Source: Gammaproteobacteria bacterium (GTDB lineage: Bacteria > Pseudomonadota > Gammaproteobacteria > Arenicellales > JAHEKD01). From it: a stretch of DNA of 7,421 nt. Positions 1 to 6,855 of the stretch are shown one piece after another. The notes under the pieces are model-generated. The model did no database searches and had not been told where the DNA came from. It was given only the letters and a program-made list of their open reading frames with translations. The position numbers were made by a program, and so were the translations under genes. The stretch is from assembly GCA_024638545.1 (NCBI GenBank), contig JAHEKD010000114.1, positions 1 to 7,421 on the forward strand. The letters are read 5' to 3'. The stretch's first letter is position 1. Every line of letters starts with the position of its first letter.

Positions 1-707
1 GCAATACCGGTCGCCGCCTGTGGTAGAACAACTTTAATAAATGCCTGCAAGCGCGTATACCCGTCAATCAGGGCTGCCTCCTCATACTCATGAGGAATCT
101 CATCGATGAAGCCTTTCAAAAGCCATACGGCAAGGGATATGTTGACAGCGGTGTAGAGCAATATCATTCCCAGGTGCGTGTCAGACAGTCCCAGTGTGCG
201 ATACATCAGGAATATCGGGATGGCCACCGCAATCGGCGGCATCATGCGTGTTGATAGAATAAAAAACATCAGGTCATCCTTGGCGGGCACCTTGAAACGG
301 CTAAACCCGTAGGCCGCCAGCGTTCCAAGGAACACCGATAGAAAGGTTGAACCGAATCCAATAATCAGCGAGTTCATGAATCGCTCGCCATATTTCGATG
401 GCCCTGCAATCACCATATTCCTGGACCTGACCAGTTTCTCATACCAGGTTTGCGGTGGCGGCAGGCTATCCATATACTCCGGCGTCTGTCGTGACCGGGT
501 GGTAAACAGGTTGACGTACCCCTCGAGCGAGGGTTCGAAAAACACCTTGGGTGGATAGGAAATTGAATCCGGCGGCGTCTTGAACCCGGTCATGAATATC
601 CACAGTAAGGGCACGATCGTGATCAGCGCATAGACAATAACAATGAAAGCTGCAATCGAACGGCTCAGTGAGCTGGTTTCGCTGACAGAATGGGCCTGAT
701 CCGTCAT
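1..707 (-). CDS. Sugar ABC transporter permease, MalG-like (CUT1), C-terminal end outside window
   Basis: This is an inner-membrane permease subunit of a carbohydrate ABC importer and partner of the MalF-like permease just upstream. About 235 residues are visible before the reading frame leaves the window. The family is usually 270-300 residues, and this copy looks longer. A first membrane segment lies near residues 18-40. A long periplasmic stretch of about 70 residues follows, then further hydrophobic segments near 112-135, 147-168 and 178-199. The cytoplasmic EAA loop that docks on the ATPase is at 210-229, beginning EAALIDGYTRL and ending IKVVLP, with the conserved G at 216. The ATG at 707-705 overlaps the TGA of the upstream permease gene (ATGA), which points to translational coupling, and no strong ribosome binding site precedes it. 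The first periplasmic loop carries roughly 30 extra residues (about 70-106) compared with typical MalG-like proteins. The family call is secure. The substrate is not readable from this subunit. Confidence 0.93.
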   Translation of the reverse strand, partial: MTDQAHSVSETSSLSRSIAAFIVIVYALITIVPLLWIFMTGFKTPPDSISYPPKVFFEPSLEGYVNLFTTRSRQTPEYMDSLPPPQTWYEKLVRSRNMVIAGPSKYGERFMNSLIIGFGSTFLSVFLGTLAAYGFSRFKVPAKDDLMFFILSTRMMPPIAVAIPIFLMYRTLGLSDTHLGMILLYTAVNISLAVWLLKGFIDEIPHEYEEAALIDGYTRLQAFIKVVLPQAATGI

Positions 708-1669
708 CGGCGTTTAACCGCGTTGAGCGCCTTCACGTAGATATTCGCAGCGCCAAAAACAGTGACAAATAGTATTACCGCGAAGGCCGAGGAATATCCG
801 GTGCGCCATTTTTCGAAAGCCTCACGTTTCAAGTTAATTGAGGCCAGTTCTGTCACCGATCCGGGGCCGCCCGAGGTCAGTTCAACAACCAGATCAAACA
901 TCTTGAAATTCTCAATGCCCCGAAACAGTATAGCGAGCATCAGGAATGGCAGAACCATCGGCAGGGTAATGGACCAGAACTGTCGCCACTTGGAGGCCCT
1001 GTCGACCTCAGCCGCTTCATAAATATAGTCCGGAATTGAACGCAGTCCCGCCAGGCAAATCAGCATTACATAGGGTGTCCACATCCAGGTATCTACAATG
1101 ACGATCGCCCAGGGTGCAAGATTGACGTCGCCAATCATTTGAAATGAGGATGGATCCGCGCCGGTGATGAATGCAACGGCATAGTTGAACAGTCCGATCT
1201 GTGGCTGATACAGAAACGTCCAGAAGTTTCCCACCACAGCCGGCGAGAGCATCATGGGCAGTAAAATTACCGTCGTCCAGAATCCATGGCCTCTGAAATG
1301 CCGGTTAATCAACCAGGCCAGACCGAATCCCAGCAGGGTTTGCAGCACCATGGTCCAGCATAAAAAGTGGGCCGTCACCTGCAGTGTGTGCCAGATATCG
1401 CTATCGTTTAATATCCGCTCATAGTTTCGCAGGCCAATAAATTCATAGCCTCTTGATGCGCGGTTGGCCTTGTAGTTTGTGAAAGATAAAAAAACGGTCC
1501 AGATAAGCGGGAATATATTAATAGCCAGCAGCAAGATGACCGTCGGTGAAATAAATATCCAGGCGATGGCCTTATCAGATAAGCCCCGCACCTGCCTGGC
1601 GACATTATCGGGGGTTGCCCTGGCTGCATCGTCGGCTATTTTCTGAACAACGGATTTTTGTTCTTTCAC
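704..1669 (-). CDS. Sugar ABC transporter permease, MalF-like (CUT1)
   Basis: This is a 321-residue inner-membrane permease that should pair with the MalG-like subunit to form the import channel. A hydrophilic N-terminal tail of about 33 residues precedes the first membrane segment (about 35-60). Further segments lie near 97-121, 131-155, 185-209, 236-252 and 292-313, giving the usual six. The EAA loop for contact with the ATPase is at 218-237, reading EAAEVDRASKWRQF and then SITLP. The TSGGPG stretch at 265-270 is also typical of the family. The length suits ordinary CUT1 permeases, which lack the large extra loop of E. coli MalF. The start is a GTG at 1669-1667. The frame stays open upstream, but no ATG is available and no clear ribosome binding site is visible, so the exact start is less certain. 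The gene follows the binding-protein gene after 66 nt that contain a strong hairpin. Confidence 0.94.
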   Translation of the reverse strand: MKEQKSVVQKIADDAARATPDNVARQVRGLSDKAIAWIFISPTVILLLAINIFPLIWTVFLSFTNYKANRASRGYEFIGLRNYERILNDSDIWHTLQVTAHFLCWTMVLQTLLGFGLAWLINRHFRGHGFWTTVILLPMMLSPAVVGNFWTFLYQPQIGLFNYAVAFITGADPSSFQMIGDVNLAPWAIVIVDTWMWTPYVMLICLAGLRSIPDYIYEAAEVDRASKWRQFWSITLPMVLPFLMLAILFRGIENFKMFDLVVELTSGGPGSVTELASINLKREAFEKWRTGYSSAFAVILFVTVFGAANIYVKALNAVKRR

Positions 1670-1691
1670 GTAACTTGATGTATCACAGCTG

Positions 1692-1722
1692 TCCAGGGCT
1701 CTATCTGTTCTAGAGCCCTGGA
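1692..1722 (-). promoter_or_regulatory. Intercistronic 12-bp perfect hairpin between binding-protein and permease genes
   Basis: Two 12-base arms at 1692-1703 (TCCAGGGCTCTA) and 1711-1722 (TAGAGCCCTGGA) are exact reverse complements around a 7-base loop. The hairpin starts 13 nt past the binding-protein stop codon and ends about 22 nt before the GTG of the permease gene. Neither strand has a T-run after the stem, so it does not look like a classical intrinsic terminator. Hairpins in this place in sugar-importer operons commonly protect the upstream mRNA from 3' exonucleases or partly attenuate transcription, so that the binding protein exceeds the permeases. That role is inferred here. The repeat itself is plain in the sequence. 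Confidence 0.8.
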
Positions 1723-1735
1723 ACGGATCTGCGTG

Positions 1736-3055
1736 TTAGAGTTTGCCTTCGTCCTGGAAAACTTCCGTCCAGTCCTCAATCAGTTTGTCCAGTGCCTCTT
1801 TGGCTGTGCCCTGGTCTGCAACGATATAGTCGTGCAGGCGTTTTTGCATGGCCAGCAGTAACTCGGCATAGACCGGTTCCTGCCAGAAATCCCGGACACC
1901 GCCCATGGCGTTTAAAAAATCGGCGGCAAAAGGCGCGGTGTCAGCAAAACCTGGATCATTGAGTACAGCGTTGTGGCAGGAATAACCGCCCAGGGACCAC
2001 CATTTTTTCTGCACTTCGGGTTGCGCAAACCATTTTATGTACTGAAGGCTTTGCTCCTGTTTTTCTGAGTAGCTGACAACAGATATACCCTGTCCACCAA
2101 GCGTCGAGGCCTCAACTTTTTGCCCGGGGTTTACGAAAAATCCAATCTTATCGCCGCCGACCTGCGGGTCCTTGTATAAGCCCGGGAAGAAAGCAAACCA
2201 GTTCATCGCCATCGCAACCTGGCCTGATTTAAAAGCATCGAGGCTTTCCTGCATGTAGGAGTCCGTGTAGCCAGGAGGCGTGCAGCACTGATAGAGCTCT
2301 TTGTAGAATTCGAGTGCTTCAACCGCATTATCAGAATTCACCACGCCCTCCATCTGGTATGAACCCGGTGGATCATCGTAGGCAAAATCCCAGGCATACA
2401 GTGCCCCGGTTGCACCCATGGTTATGCCCTCGGATCCGCGCTCGGTAAAAATTGCCGCGCCGTAAACTTTCTTACCGTCCATCTCCCTTTCCTGAAAAAA
2501 TTCTGCAATATCTTTTAGTTCAAGCTGGGTCTTTGGCGGTGCCAGATCACGGCCGTATTTTTCCTTGAATTCAGCCTGCAGCTCAGGTTTTGAAAACCAG
2601 TCCTTTCTGTAGAACCAGCCGTTTGCATCACCCATTGCCGGCAATGCCCAGTAATTGGGTGTTCCCTTGGGCCAGGTCGAATAGGCATAAACTGTCGCCG
2701 GCGCAAAATCGTCCATGCTGATACCCTCTGCATCGAAGAAGTCATTCAGCTTTATGTAGTGGCCATTCTCTGCACCACCGCCAATCCATTGTGAATCGCC
2801 GATGATTAAATCGCACAGCTTGCCGCCCGAATTTAGTTCGTTGAGCATTCGGTCTGCAAAATTGGGCCAGGGCACGAATTCAAACTTCATATCAATGCCG
2901 GATTCAGCGGTGAAGTCCTTTGACAGCTCAACAAGGGCATTAGCAGGATCCCACGCTGCCCAGCAGAGCGTCAACTCTTCAGCCTGGGCCTTACCTGAAG
3001 CACCCCCAAAACTGATGGCCGTTGACAGTATTAATAAAGATAAGAGTTTTTTCAT
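1736..3055 (-). CDS. Extracellular sugar-binding protein of ABC importer, family 1
   Basis: This is a 439-residue periplasmic solute-binding protein that should deliver sugar to the two permeases encoded next. The N-terminus is a classical Sec signal peptide: MKK, a hydrophobic core at about 4-16, and a probable cleavage after AQA at residue 25. There is no lipobox cysteine, so the mature protein should be soluble in the periplasm. The mature part has the family-1 (MalE-like) pattern, with an early strand and helix (LTLCWAAWDPANAL), the DLIIGDSQW segment near 82-90, WALPAMGDANGWFYRKDWF near 136-154, and a C-terminal helical part near 338-435. The many aromatic residues suit carbohydrate stacking. 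Five cysteines (31, 81, 257, 258, 360) could form disulfides. The ATG is preceded by AGGAGG at 3068-3063 with 7-nt spacing, the strongest ribosome binding site in the window. The substrate is inferred from the neighbours to be a xylose-containing oligosaccharide, a xyloside or a related sugar. Sequence alone does not prove it. Confidence 0.93.
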   Translation of the reverse strand: MKKLLSLLILSTAISFGGASGKAQAEELTLCWAAWDPANALVELSKDFTAESGIDMKFEFVPWPNFADRMLNELNSGGKLCDLIIGDSQWIGGGAENGHYIKLNDFFDAEGISMDDFAPATVYAYSTWPKGTPNYWALPAMGDANGWFYRKDWFSKPELQAEFKEKYGRDLAPPKTQLELKDIAEFFQEREMDGKKVYGAAIFTERGSEGITMGATGALYAWDFAYDDPPGSYQMEGVVNSDNAVEALEFYKELYQCCTPPGYTDSYMQESLDAFKSGQVAMAMNWFAFFPGLYKDPQVGGDKIGFFVNPGQKVEASTLGGQGISVVSYSEKQEQSLQYIKWFAQPEVQKKWWSLGGYSCHNAVLNDPGFADTAPFAADFLNAMGGVRDFWQEPVYAELLLAMQKRLHDYIVADQGTAKEALDKLIEDWTEVFQDEGKL

Positions 3056-3062
3056 CTATATG

Positions 3063-3068
3063 CCTCCT
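3063..3068 (-). promoter_or_regulatory. Strong ribosome binding site of the binding-protein gene
   Basis: AGGAGG on the minus strand sits 7 nt before the ATG at 3055-3053. It is a full match to the anti-Shine-Dalgarno core. The first permease gene has no clear site and the second relies on overlap, so translation strength alone should favour the binding protein. Confidence 0.85.
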
Positions 3069-3200
3069 AGTGTGTTTGTGTCATTATTTACCCGCCTTGG
3101 CAGGTGAAACCTGGTGGATAATTCTCAGCGATGCACGATCATCCCCGAGGACTATGACCGCCTGAACCGCTAGATTGAACTTACCCGTTGTTAAGTGAAT

Positions 3201-3233
3201 TGTTTAGTTTAGTGGATATGACTAAACTAAACA
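3201..3233. promoter_or_regulatory. Perfect 13-bp inverted repeat, candidate XylR-type operator
   Basis: The arms at 3201-3213 (TGTTTAGTTTAGT) and 3221-3233 (ACTAAACTAAACA) are exact reverse complements around the 7-base spacer GGATATG. The half-sites are AT-rich and repeat TTTAGT inside each arm. They resemble known operators of ROK-family XylR repressors, whose half-sites carry TTAGTTTGTT-like sequence. The site lies about 145 nt upstream of the binding-protein start and 18 nt past the oxidoreductase stop. No T-tract follows on either strand, and the stem is AT-rich, so an operator fits better than a terminator. That the regulator is a xylose-responsive ROK protein is inferred from the motif style and the xyl genes. 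No regulator gene lies in the window. Confidence 0.72.
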
Positions 3234-3251
3234 TTATGCATTGCACAATTA

Positions 3252-4424
3252 TTACAACCTGATCCATTTTCCATTTTGCCGACTGGATTTAATTGTTGCT
3301 TCAATAAATTTTACGCCCGATATTCCGTCAGCAAGACCGGGATAAGGTCTACTTTCGATTAGCTTTTTTGTGCTTTTGTGCGCGCTCACGGCATCTGCAA
3401 AATCGCTGTAAATATTCGCGAATCCTTCAAGGTAACCTTCAGGATGGCCGGCCGGAATTCGGGTTGCTCCTGCAGCCGCCTCACCGGCACCGGATCCTGC
3501 TCTGGTAATTAACTGCCTGGGATGCCCGAGCGGCGTAAACCAGAGGTAATTCGGGTCTTCCTGGCTCCATTCAAGACCGCCTTTTTCACCATAAACTCTT
3601 ATTCGAAGCGCGTTTTCATTACCGGGTGCAACCTGGCTTGCCCACAACATACCGCGCGCATTGTTTTCAAATCGCAGCATCACCTGAACATTATCGTCCA
3701 GCTTGCGGTCCTCAACAAAACTGTAGAGATCTGCAGACAGCGACTTTACCTCAAGATTTGAGATAAAACCTGCCAGCTGGAAGGCATGTGTACCTATATC
3801 ACCGACGCATCCGCCGGGTCCGGCCTGAACCGGGTCTGTCCGCCAGGCCGCCTGTTTCTGACCGGTTTCCTCGAGCGCGGTCGATAACCAGTCCTGCGGG
3901 TATTCAACCTGTACGACGCGTATGCGGCCAAGTTCGCCGCTGCGCACCATCTCTCTTGCCTGGCGAACCATCGGATAGCCGCTATAGTTATAGGTGACGG
4001 CGAACAGCACGCCTTTTTTCTTTACCGCGCTTTGCAGGGCAGCCGCATCCTTGCTGCTGGTCGCCAGCGGTTTATCGCAGATAACGTGAATTCCCGCGTC
4101 AACAAATGCCCTGGCGACGGGGAAATGCATATGATTTGGTGTCACGATCGAAACAACTTCAATGCCATCATCGATGTTGCTCTCATGATCAACCATTTTT
4201 TGATAATCCGGATAGGCTCTCGCCGCATCGATGCCAATCTCAATAGCAGAGTCGACTGCACGCTGCGGCTCGCTGGCGAGAGCGCCCGCAAGCAGCTGAT
4301 AGCGGTCGTCCATTCTTGCTGCAATACGATGAACAGCACCAATAAAGGCACCCTGTCCGCCGCCGACCATCCCAAGCCTGATTCGATTCGTTTTCATCTC
4401 ATTTTTAGCGTTTTCATTTGTCAT
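3252..4424 (-). CDS. Gfo/Idh/MocA family NAD(P)-dependent oxidoreductase
   Basis: This is a 390-residue cytosolic dehydrogenase that probably oxidises a hydroxyl of a sugar, glycoside or cyclitol with NAD(P). The N-terminal Rossmann fold starts near residue 14. Its dinucleotide-binding turn is at 18-29 (GMVGGGQGAFIG), followed by the conserved VTPNHMH at 94-100 and a CDKPLA motif at 116-121 that supplies the family lysine (K118). The C-terminal alpha/beta domain carries the GGCVGDIGTHAFQLAGF segment (204-220), with D209 and H213 at the usual catalytic positions. A late HPEGYLEGFANIY segment (327-339) is typical of one sugar-oxidising branch. Length is normal and no residue looks missing. The ATG is preceded by GAGGTG (4437-4432), which overlaps the stop codon of the upstream isomerase-like gene; the gap is 11 nt, so the two are probably co-translated. 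The substrate cannot be named. Related dehydrogenases act on myo-inositol, or make 3-keto sugars from glycosides or disaccharides. An oxidised xyloside or disaccharide is my inference from the neighbours. Confidence 0.92.
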   Translation of the reverse strand: MTNENAKNEMKTNRIRLGMVGGGQGAFIGAVHRIAARMDDRYQLLAGALASEPQRAVDSAIEIGIDAARAYPDYQKMVDHESNIDDGIEVVSIVTPNHMHFPVARAFVDAGIHVICDKPLATSSKDAAALQSAVKKKGVLFAVTYNYSGYPMVRQAREMVRSGELGRIRVVQVEYPQDWLSTALEETGQKQAAWRTDPVQAGPGGCVGDIGTHAFQLAGFISNLEVKSLSADLYSFVEDRKLDDNVQVMLRFENNARGMLWASQVAPGNENALRIRVYGEKGGLEWSQEDPNYLWFTPLGHPRQLITRAGSGAGEAAAGATRIPAGHPEGYLEGFANIYSDFADAVSAHKSTKKLIESRPYPGLADGISGVKFIEATIKSSRQNGKWIRL

Positions 4425-4435
4425 GGTTTTTCACC

Positions 4436-5491
4436 TCAGCCCAGGCCCAGCATGTTTCTATTTGCCTGATCGTCAGCACCGCTGTCGGCAAAATCATCGA
4501 AGGCTTTTTCGGTAACCTGGATCAGGTGGTCACTGATAAATTGTGCACCTTCTTTGGCACCCTGTTCAGGATGCTTGATACAGCACTCCCATTCCAGTAC
4601 CGCCCAGCCATCAAAATCATATTGTGTCAGCTTTGAAAAAATTGATGCAAAATCAACCTGTCCATCACCGAGTGACCGAAATCTGCCGGCGCGGTTAATC
4701 CACGATTGATAACCACCGTACACCCCAACCCGCCCGTCAGGATTCAGCTCGGCATCCTTGACATGAAACATCTTGATACGCTCATGGTAGATATCGATAT
4801 GCTGCAGGTAGTCGAGCGCCTGTAAGACGAAGTGACTGGGGTCGTAAAGCATGTTAGCCCTTGGATGATTATTGACTCGATCAAGAAACATTTCATATGT
4901 AATGCCATCGTGCAGATCCTCTCCGGGATGTATTTCATAGCAAAGGTCAACCCCGGCATCATCGAAGCTGTCGAGAATGGGTTGCCATCTGGCGGCCAGC
5001 TCGTCGAAGGCCAGCTCGACCAGGCCTGCCGGTCTTTGTGGCCAGGGATAAACATAAGGCCAGGCCAGCGCACCTGAAAAGGTAACATGCGCGCTGAGCC
5101 CCAGGTTTTGCGATGCTTTTGCAGCGGCATTAAGCTGATCAACAGCCCAGCTTTGGCGTGCCGCAGGATTGCCTCTGACATGTTCGGCGGCAAACCCGTC
5201 GAAGGCCTGATCATAGGCCGGGTGCACGGCCACCAGCTGGCCCTGCAGGTGCGTCGATAGCTCAGTTATTTCAACACCACACTCAGATGCCGTGCCCTTG
5301 ATTTCGTCACAATAGGTTTTGGATTCAGCCGCTTTCTCCAGGTCGATCAGCCGGCTGTCCCAGCTTGGTAACTGCACGCCTTTAAATCCATTGGATGCCG
5401 CCCACTGGCATATGCTTTTCAAAGAATTAAACGGCGACTCGTCGCCCGCAAACTGGGCCAGGAAAATTGCCGGTCCTTTAATATTTTTCAC
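4436..5491 (-). CDS. Sugar phosphate isomerase/epimerase-like TIM-barrel protein
   Basis: This is a 351-residue protein of the AP-endonuclease-2/xylose-isomerase-like TIM-barrel superfamily, probably a metal-dependent sugar epimerase, isomerase or keto-glycoside-processing enzyme in the cytosol. Likely divalent-metal ligands lie on successive strands: E186 in CYEIHPGED, D217 and H220 in YDPSHF, H243 in FHVKDAE, and E300 or E302 in VLEWE. GFKGVQLPSW near 35-44 is the usual second-strand motif. The start is a GTG at 5491-5489 preceded by GAGGTG (5501-5496). The reading frame then begins KNIKGPAIFL, which leads directly into the first barrel strand. It sits 47 nt after xylA and 11 nt before the oxidoreductase gene. 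Such proteins are often encoded beside Gfo/Idh/MocA dehydrogenases. In described pairs they act on the keto-sugar made by the dehydrogenase, for example by epimerisation or by elimination of the glycosidic bond. The exact reaction here is unknown. Confidence 0.9.
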   Translation of the reverse strand: MKNIKGPAIFLAQFAGDESPFNSLKSICQWAASNGFKGVQLPSWDSRLIDLEKAAESKTYCDEIKGTASECGVEITELSTHLQGQLVAVHPAYDQAFDGFAAEHVRGNPAARQSWAVDQLNAAAKASQNLGLSAHVTFSGALAWPYVYPWPQRPAGLVELAFDELAARWQPILDSFDDAGVDLCYEIHPGEDLHDGITYEMFLDRVNNHPRANMLYDPSHFVLQALDYLQHIDIYHERIKMFHVKDAELNPDGRVGVYGGYQSWINRAGRFRSLGDGQVDFASIFSKLTQYDFDGWAVLEWECCIKHPEQGAKEGAQFISDHLIQVTEKAFDDFADSGADDQANRNMLGLG

Positions 5492-5495
5492 GCTT

Positions 5496-5501
5496 CACCT
5501 C
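5496..5501 (-). promoter_or_regulatory. Ribosome binding site that decides a GTG start
   Basis: GAGGTG on the minus strand lies 4 nt before the GTG at 5491-5489 and supports that GTG as the start of the isomerase-like gene. The same core (GAGGTG) stands before the oxidoreductase start at 4437-4432. Confidence 0.7.
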
Positions 5502-5538
5502 GTTTGATATTAGATCAGATAATTATTCAATACACATG

Positions 5539-6855
5539 CTAGAAATATCGATTTACCAGGTTCTCCAGGAATTCCTGCCTGCCGGATACCGGTTGGGGGT
5601 CCAGCTTGGCGTTAATGACTTTATCCGATAAATCAGCGAGTGTCGCTTTGCCCTCCAGAATGCTGGCATTCTCGGGCTGATGCCAGCCCGAGTAACGAGC
5701 TGCGACAAAATCCGACAGCAGTTTATCCTCGATCATTCTTGCCGCAATGATCAGGGCGTGCGCACACAGGTCGATCGCCCCCACATGGGCATAGACCAGG
5801 TCTTCCGGATCAAGGGACTGGCGCCTGATCTTGGCATCAAAATTCAGGCCCCCGGTATCAAATCCACCGCCTTTGAGTAATGTGTACAAAGCCATTGTGA
5901 CCTCGCCTAAGCTATCGGGAAACTGATCCGTATCCCAACCGCAAAGGTAATCGCCCCGATTCATGTCAATCGAACCAAATACCCCCAGGGCCTGGGCCAG
6001 CGCAATCTCGTGCTCGAATGAGTGTCCGGCCAGTATGGCGTGGTTTTGTTCAATGTTTATCTTGACTTCATCTTCGAGCCCAAATGACTTCAGGAATGCA
6101 TAGACGCTGGCCACATCGAAATCATACTGGTGCCGCGTTGGCTCACACGGTTTGGGTTCAATCAGAACAGTACCCTTAAATCCAATTTTATGCTTATGTT
6201 CAACCACCATGTTTATGAAGCGACCCAGCTGCTGTAATTCACGTTTCATATCCGTGTTCAGGAGTGTTTCATAACCCTCACGGCCTCCCCAGAGAACATA
6301 GTTACTGCCTTTTAGTTCGTGAGTGAGCTCAAGCACATTTTTAACCTGCCCCGCCGCATAGGCAAACACTTGCGGATCAGGATTGGTAGCGGCACCCGCC
6401 ATGTAGCGCCGGTGCGAGAATAAATTCGCCGTTCCCCAAAGTAACTTCATTCCGGTAGCCTGCATTTTGTCCGCGAAAAGCTCACCGATTTGCCTGACAT
6501 TTGCATTTGATTCAGCCAGTGTGTCGCCTTCCGGTGCAATGTCCCTGTCGTGAAAGGTAAAATAAGGCACACCGAGAATCCGATATAATTCAAAGGCTGC
6601 ATCAGCCTTGTTTCGAGCCGCTCGCATCGGGTCTGTATCATTAAACCAGGGGCGTATGAATGTATCACCGCCAAAGGGGTCCGTGCCCGTCCAACAGAAT
6701 GTATGCCAGTAGCAAACTGCGAACTTAAGATGTTCGGCCATGGTCTTGCCGAGCAGTTTTTTATCATGCCGGTACCAGCGAAACGAAAGCGGATCGGTTG
6801 AATCAATACCCTGATAAGCAACCGTGCTAATACCGTTAAAGTAGTGTTTAGTCAT
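5539..6855 (-). CDS. xylA: Xylose isomerase
   Basis: XylA converts D-xylose to D-xylulose in the cytosol using two divalent metal ions. The 438 residues match the longer E. coli-type class (440 residues). Catalytic and metal residues are all visible: H102 and D105 in [13 protein letters not shown]233 and K235 in the signature [10 protein letters not shown]269 and H272 in [18 protein letters not shown]297 in [10 protein letters not shown]308 and D310 in GWDTDQFP, and D340 in LNFDAKIRR. The N-terminal WTGTDPFGG segment (55-63) is typical. The ATG at 6855-6853 overlaps the end of xylB by 8 nt, with GAGGT at 6868-6864 inside xylB as its ribosome binding site, so it is probably translationally coupled. 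The order xylB then xylA is the reverse of the E. coli arrangement. Its product is the substrate of the adjacent kinase. No sign of damage or truncation. Confidence 0.98.
   Translation of the reverse strand: MTKHYFNGISTVAYQGIDSTDPLSFRWYRHDKKLLGKTMAEHLKFAVCYWHTFCWTGTDPFGGDTFIRPWFNDTDPMRAARNKADAAFELYRILGVPYFTFHDRDIAPEGDTLAESNANVRQIGELFADKMQATGMKLLWGTANLFSHRRYMAGAATNPDPQVFAYAAGQVKNVLELTHELKGSNYVLWGGREGYETLLNTDMKRELQQLGRFINMVVEHKHKIGFKGTVLIEPKPCEPTRHQYDFDVASVYAFLKSFGLEDEVKINIEQNHAILAGHSFEHEIALAQALGVFGSIDMNRGDYLCGWDTDQFPDSLGEVTMALYTLLKGGGFDTGGLNFDAKIRRQSLDPEDLVYAHVGAIDLCAHALIIAARMIEDKLLSDFVAARYSGWHQPENASILEGKATLADLSDKVINAKLDPQPVSGRQEFLENLVNRYF

Larger units (their letters stand above)
3056..3251 (-). 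promoter_or_regulatory. 196-nt regulatory intergenic region upstream of the importer genes
   Basis: This is the only long gap in the window, between the oxidoreductase stop codon and the binding-protein start. Reading toward the importer genes, it holds an imperfect 15-bp palindrome (3248-3234), a perfect 13-bp inverted repeat (3233-3201), possible promoter elements, and the AGGAGG ribosome binding site. One promoter candidate is TTCAAT (3179-3174) and CATAGT (3156-3151) with 17-nt spacing. The other is CATAAT (3238-3233) abutting the inverted repeat, without a convincing -35 box. Both are weak matches, so the start of transcription is undecided. A short CAGGT/ACCTG repeat lies in the leader at 3101-3113. 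No gene or intrinsic terminator with a T-tract is visible here. Confidence 0.65.

Noticed and set aside
376..558. A 60-codon plus-strand frame across the MalG-like permease gene
   Set aside because: It is antisense to a continuous, well-conserved permease frame and has no supporting signals.
3201..3233. Reading the 13-bp inverted repeat as a transcription terminator for the oxidoreductase gene
   Set aside because: The stem is AT-rich and no T-run follows on either strand. An operator explains the perfect symmetry and position better, although partial termination cannot be excluded.
4032..4469. A 145-codon open frame on the plus strand
   Set aside because: It lies antisense to the oxidoreductase gene and the end of the isomerase-like gene, whose domain motifs are clear. 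It shows no recognisable motif or ribosome binding site, so it is a shadow frame.
4744..5214. A 156-codon minus-strand frame inside the isomerase-like gene
   Set aside because: It is an alternative frame within a gene with clear TIM-barrel motifs. Its composition (many M, S, P and I) is that of an out-of-frame reading.
5492..5538. A possible promoter or operator in the 47-nt gap between xylA and the isomerase-like gene
   Set aside because: The gap is AT-rich with a loose TTGA/TCAA symmetry, but no -35/-10 pair with acceptable spacing and no convincing repeat. It is more simply an intercistronic spacer with a ribosome binding site.
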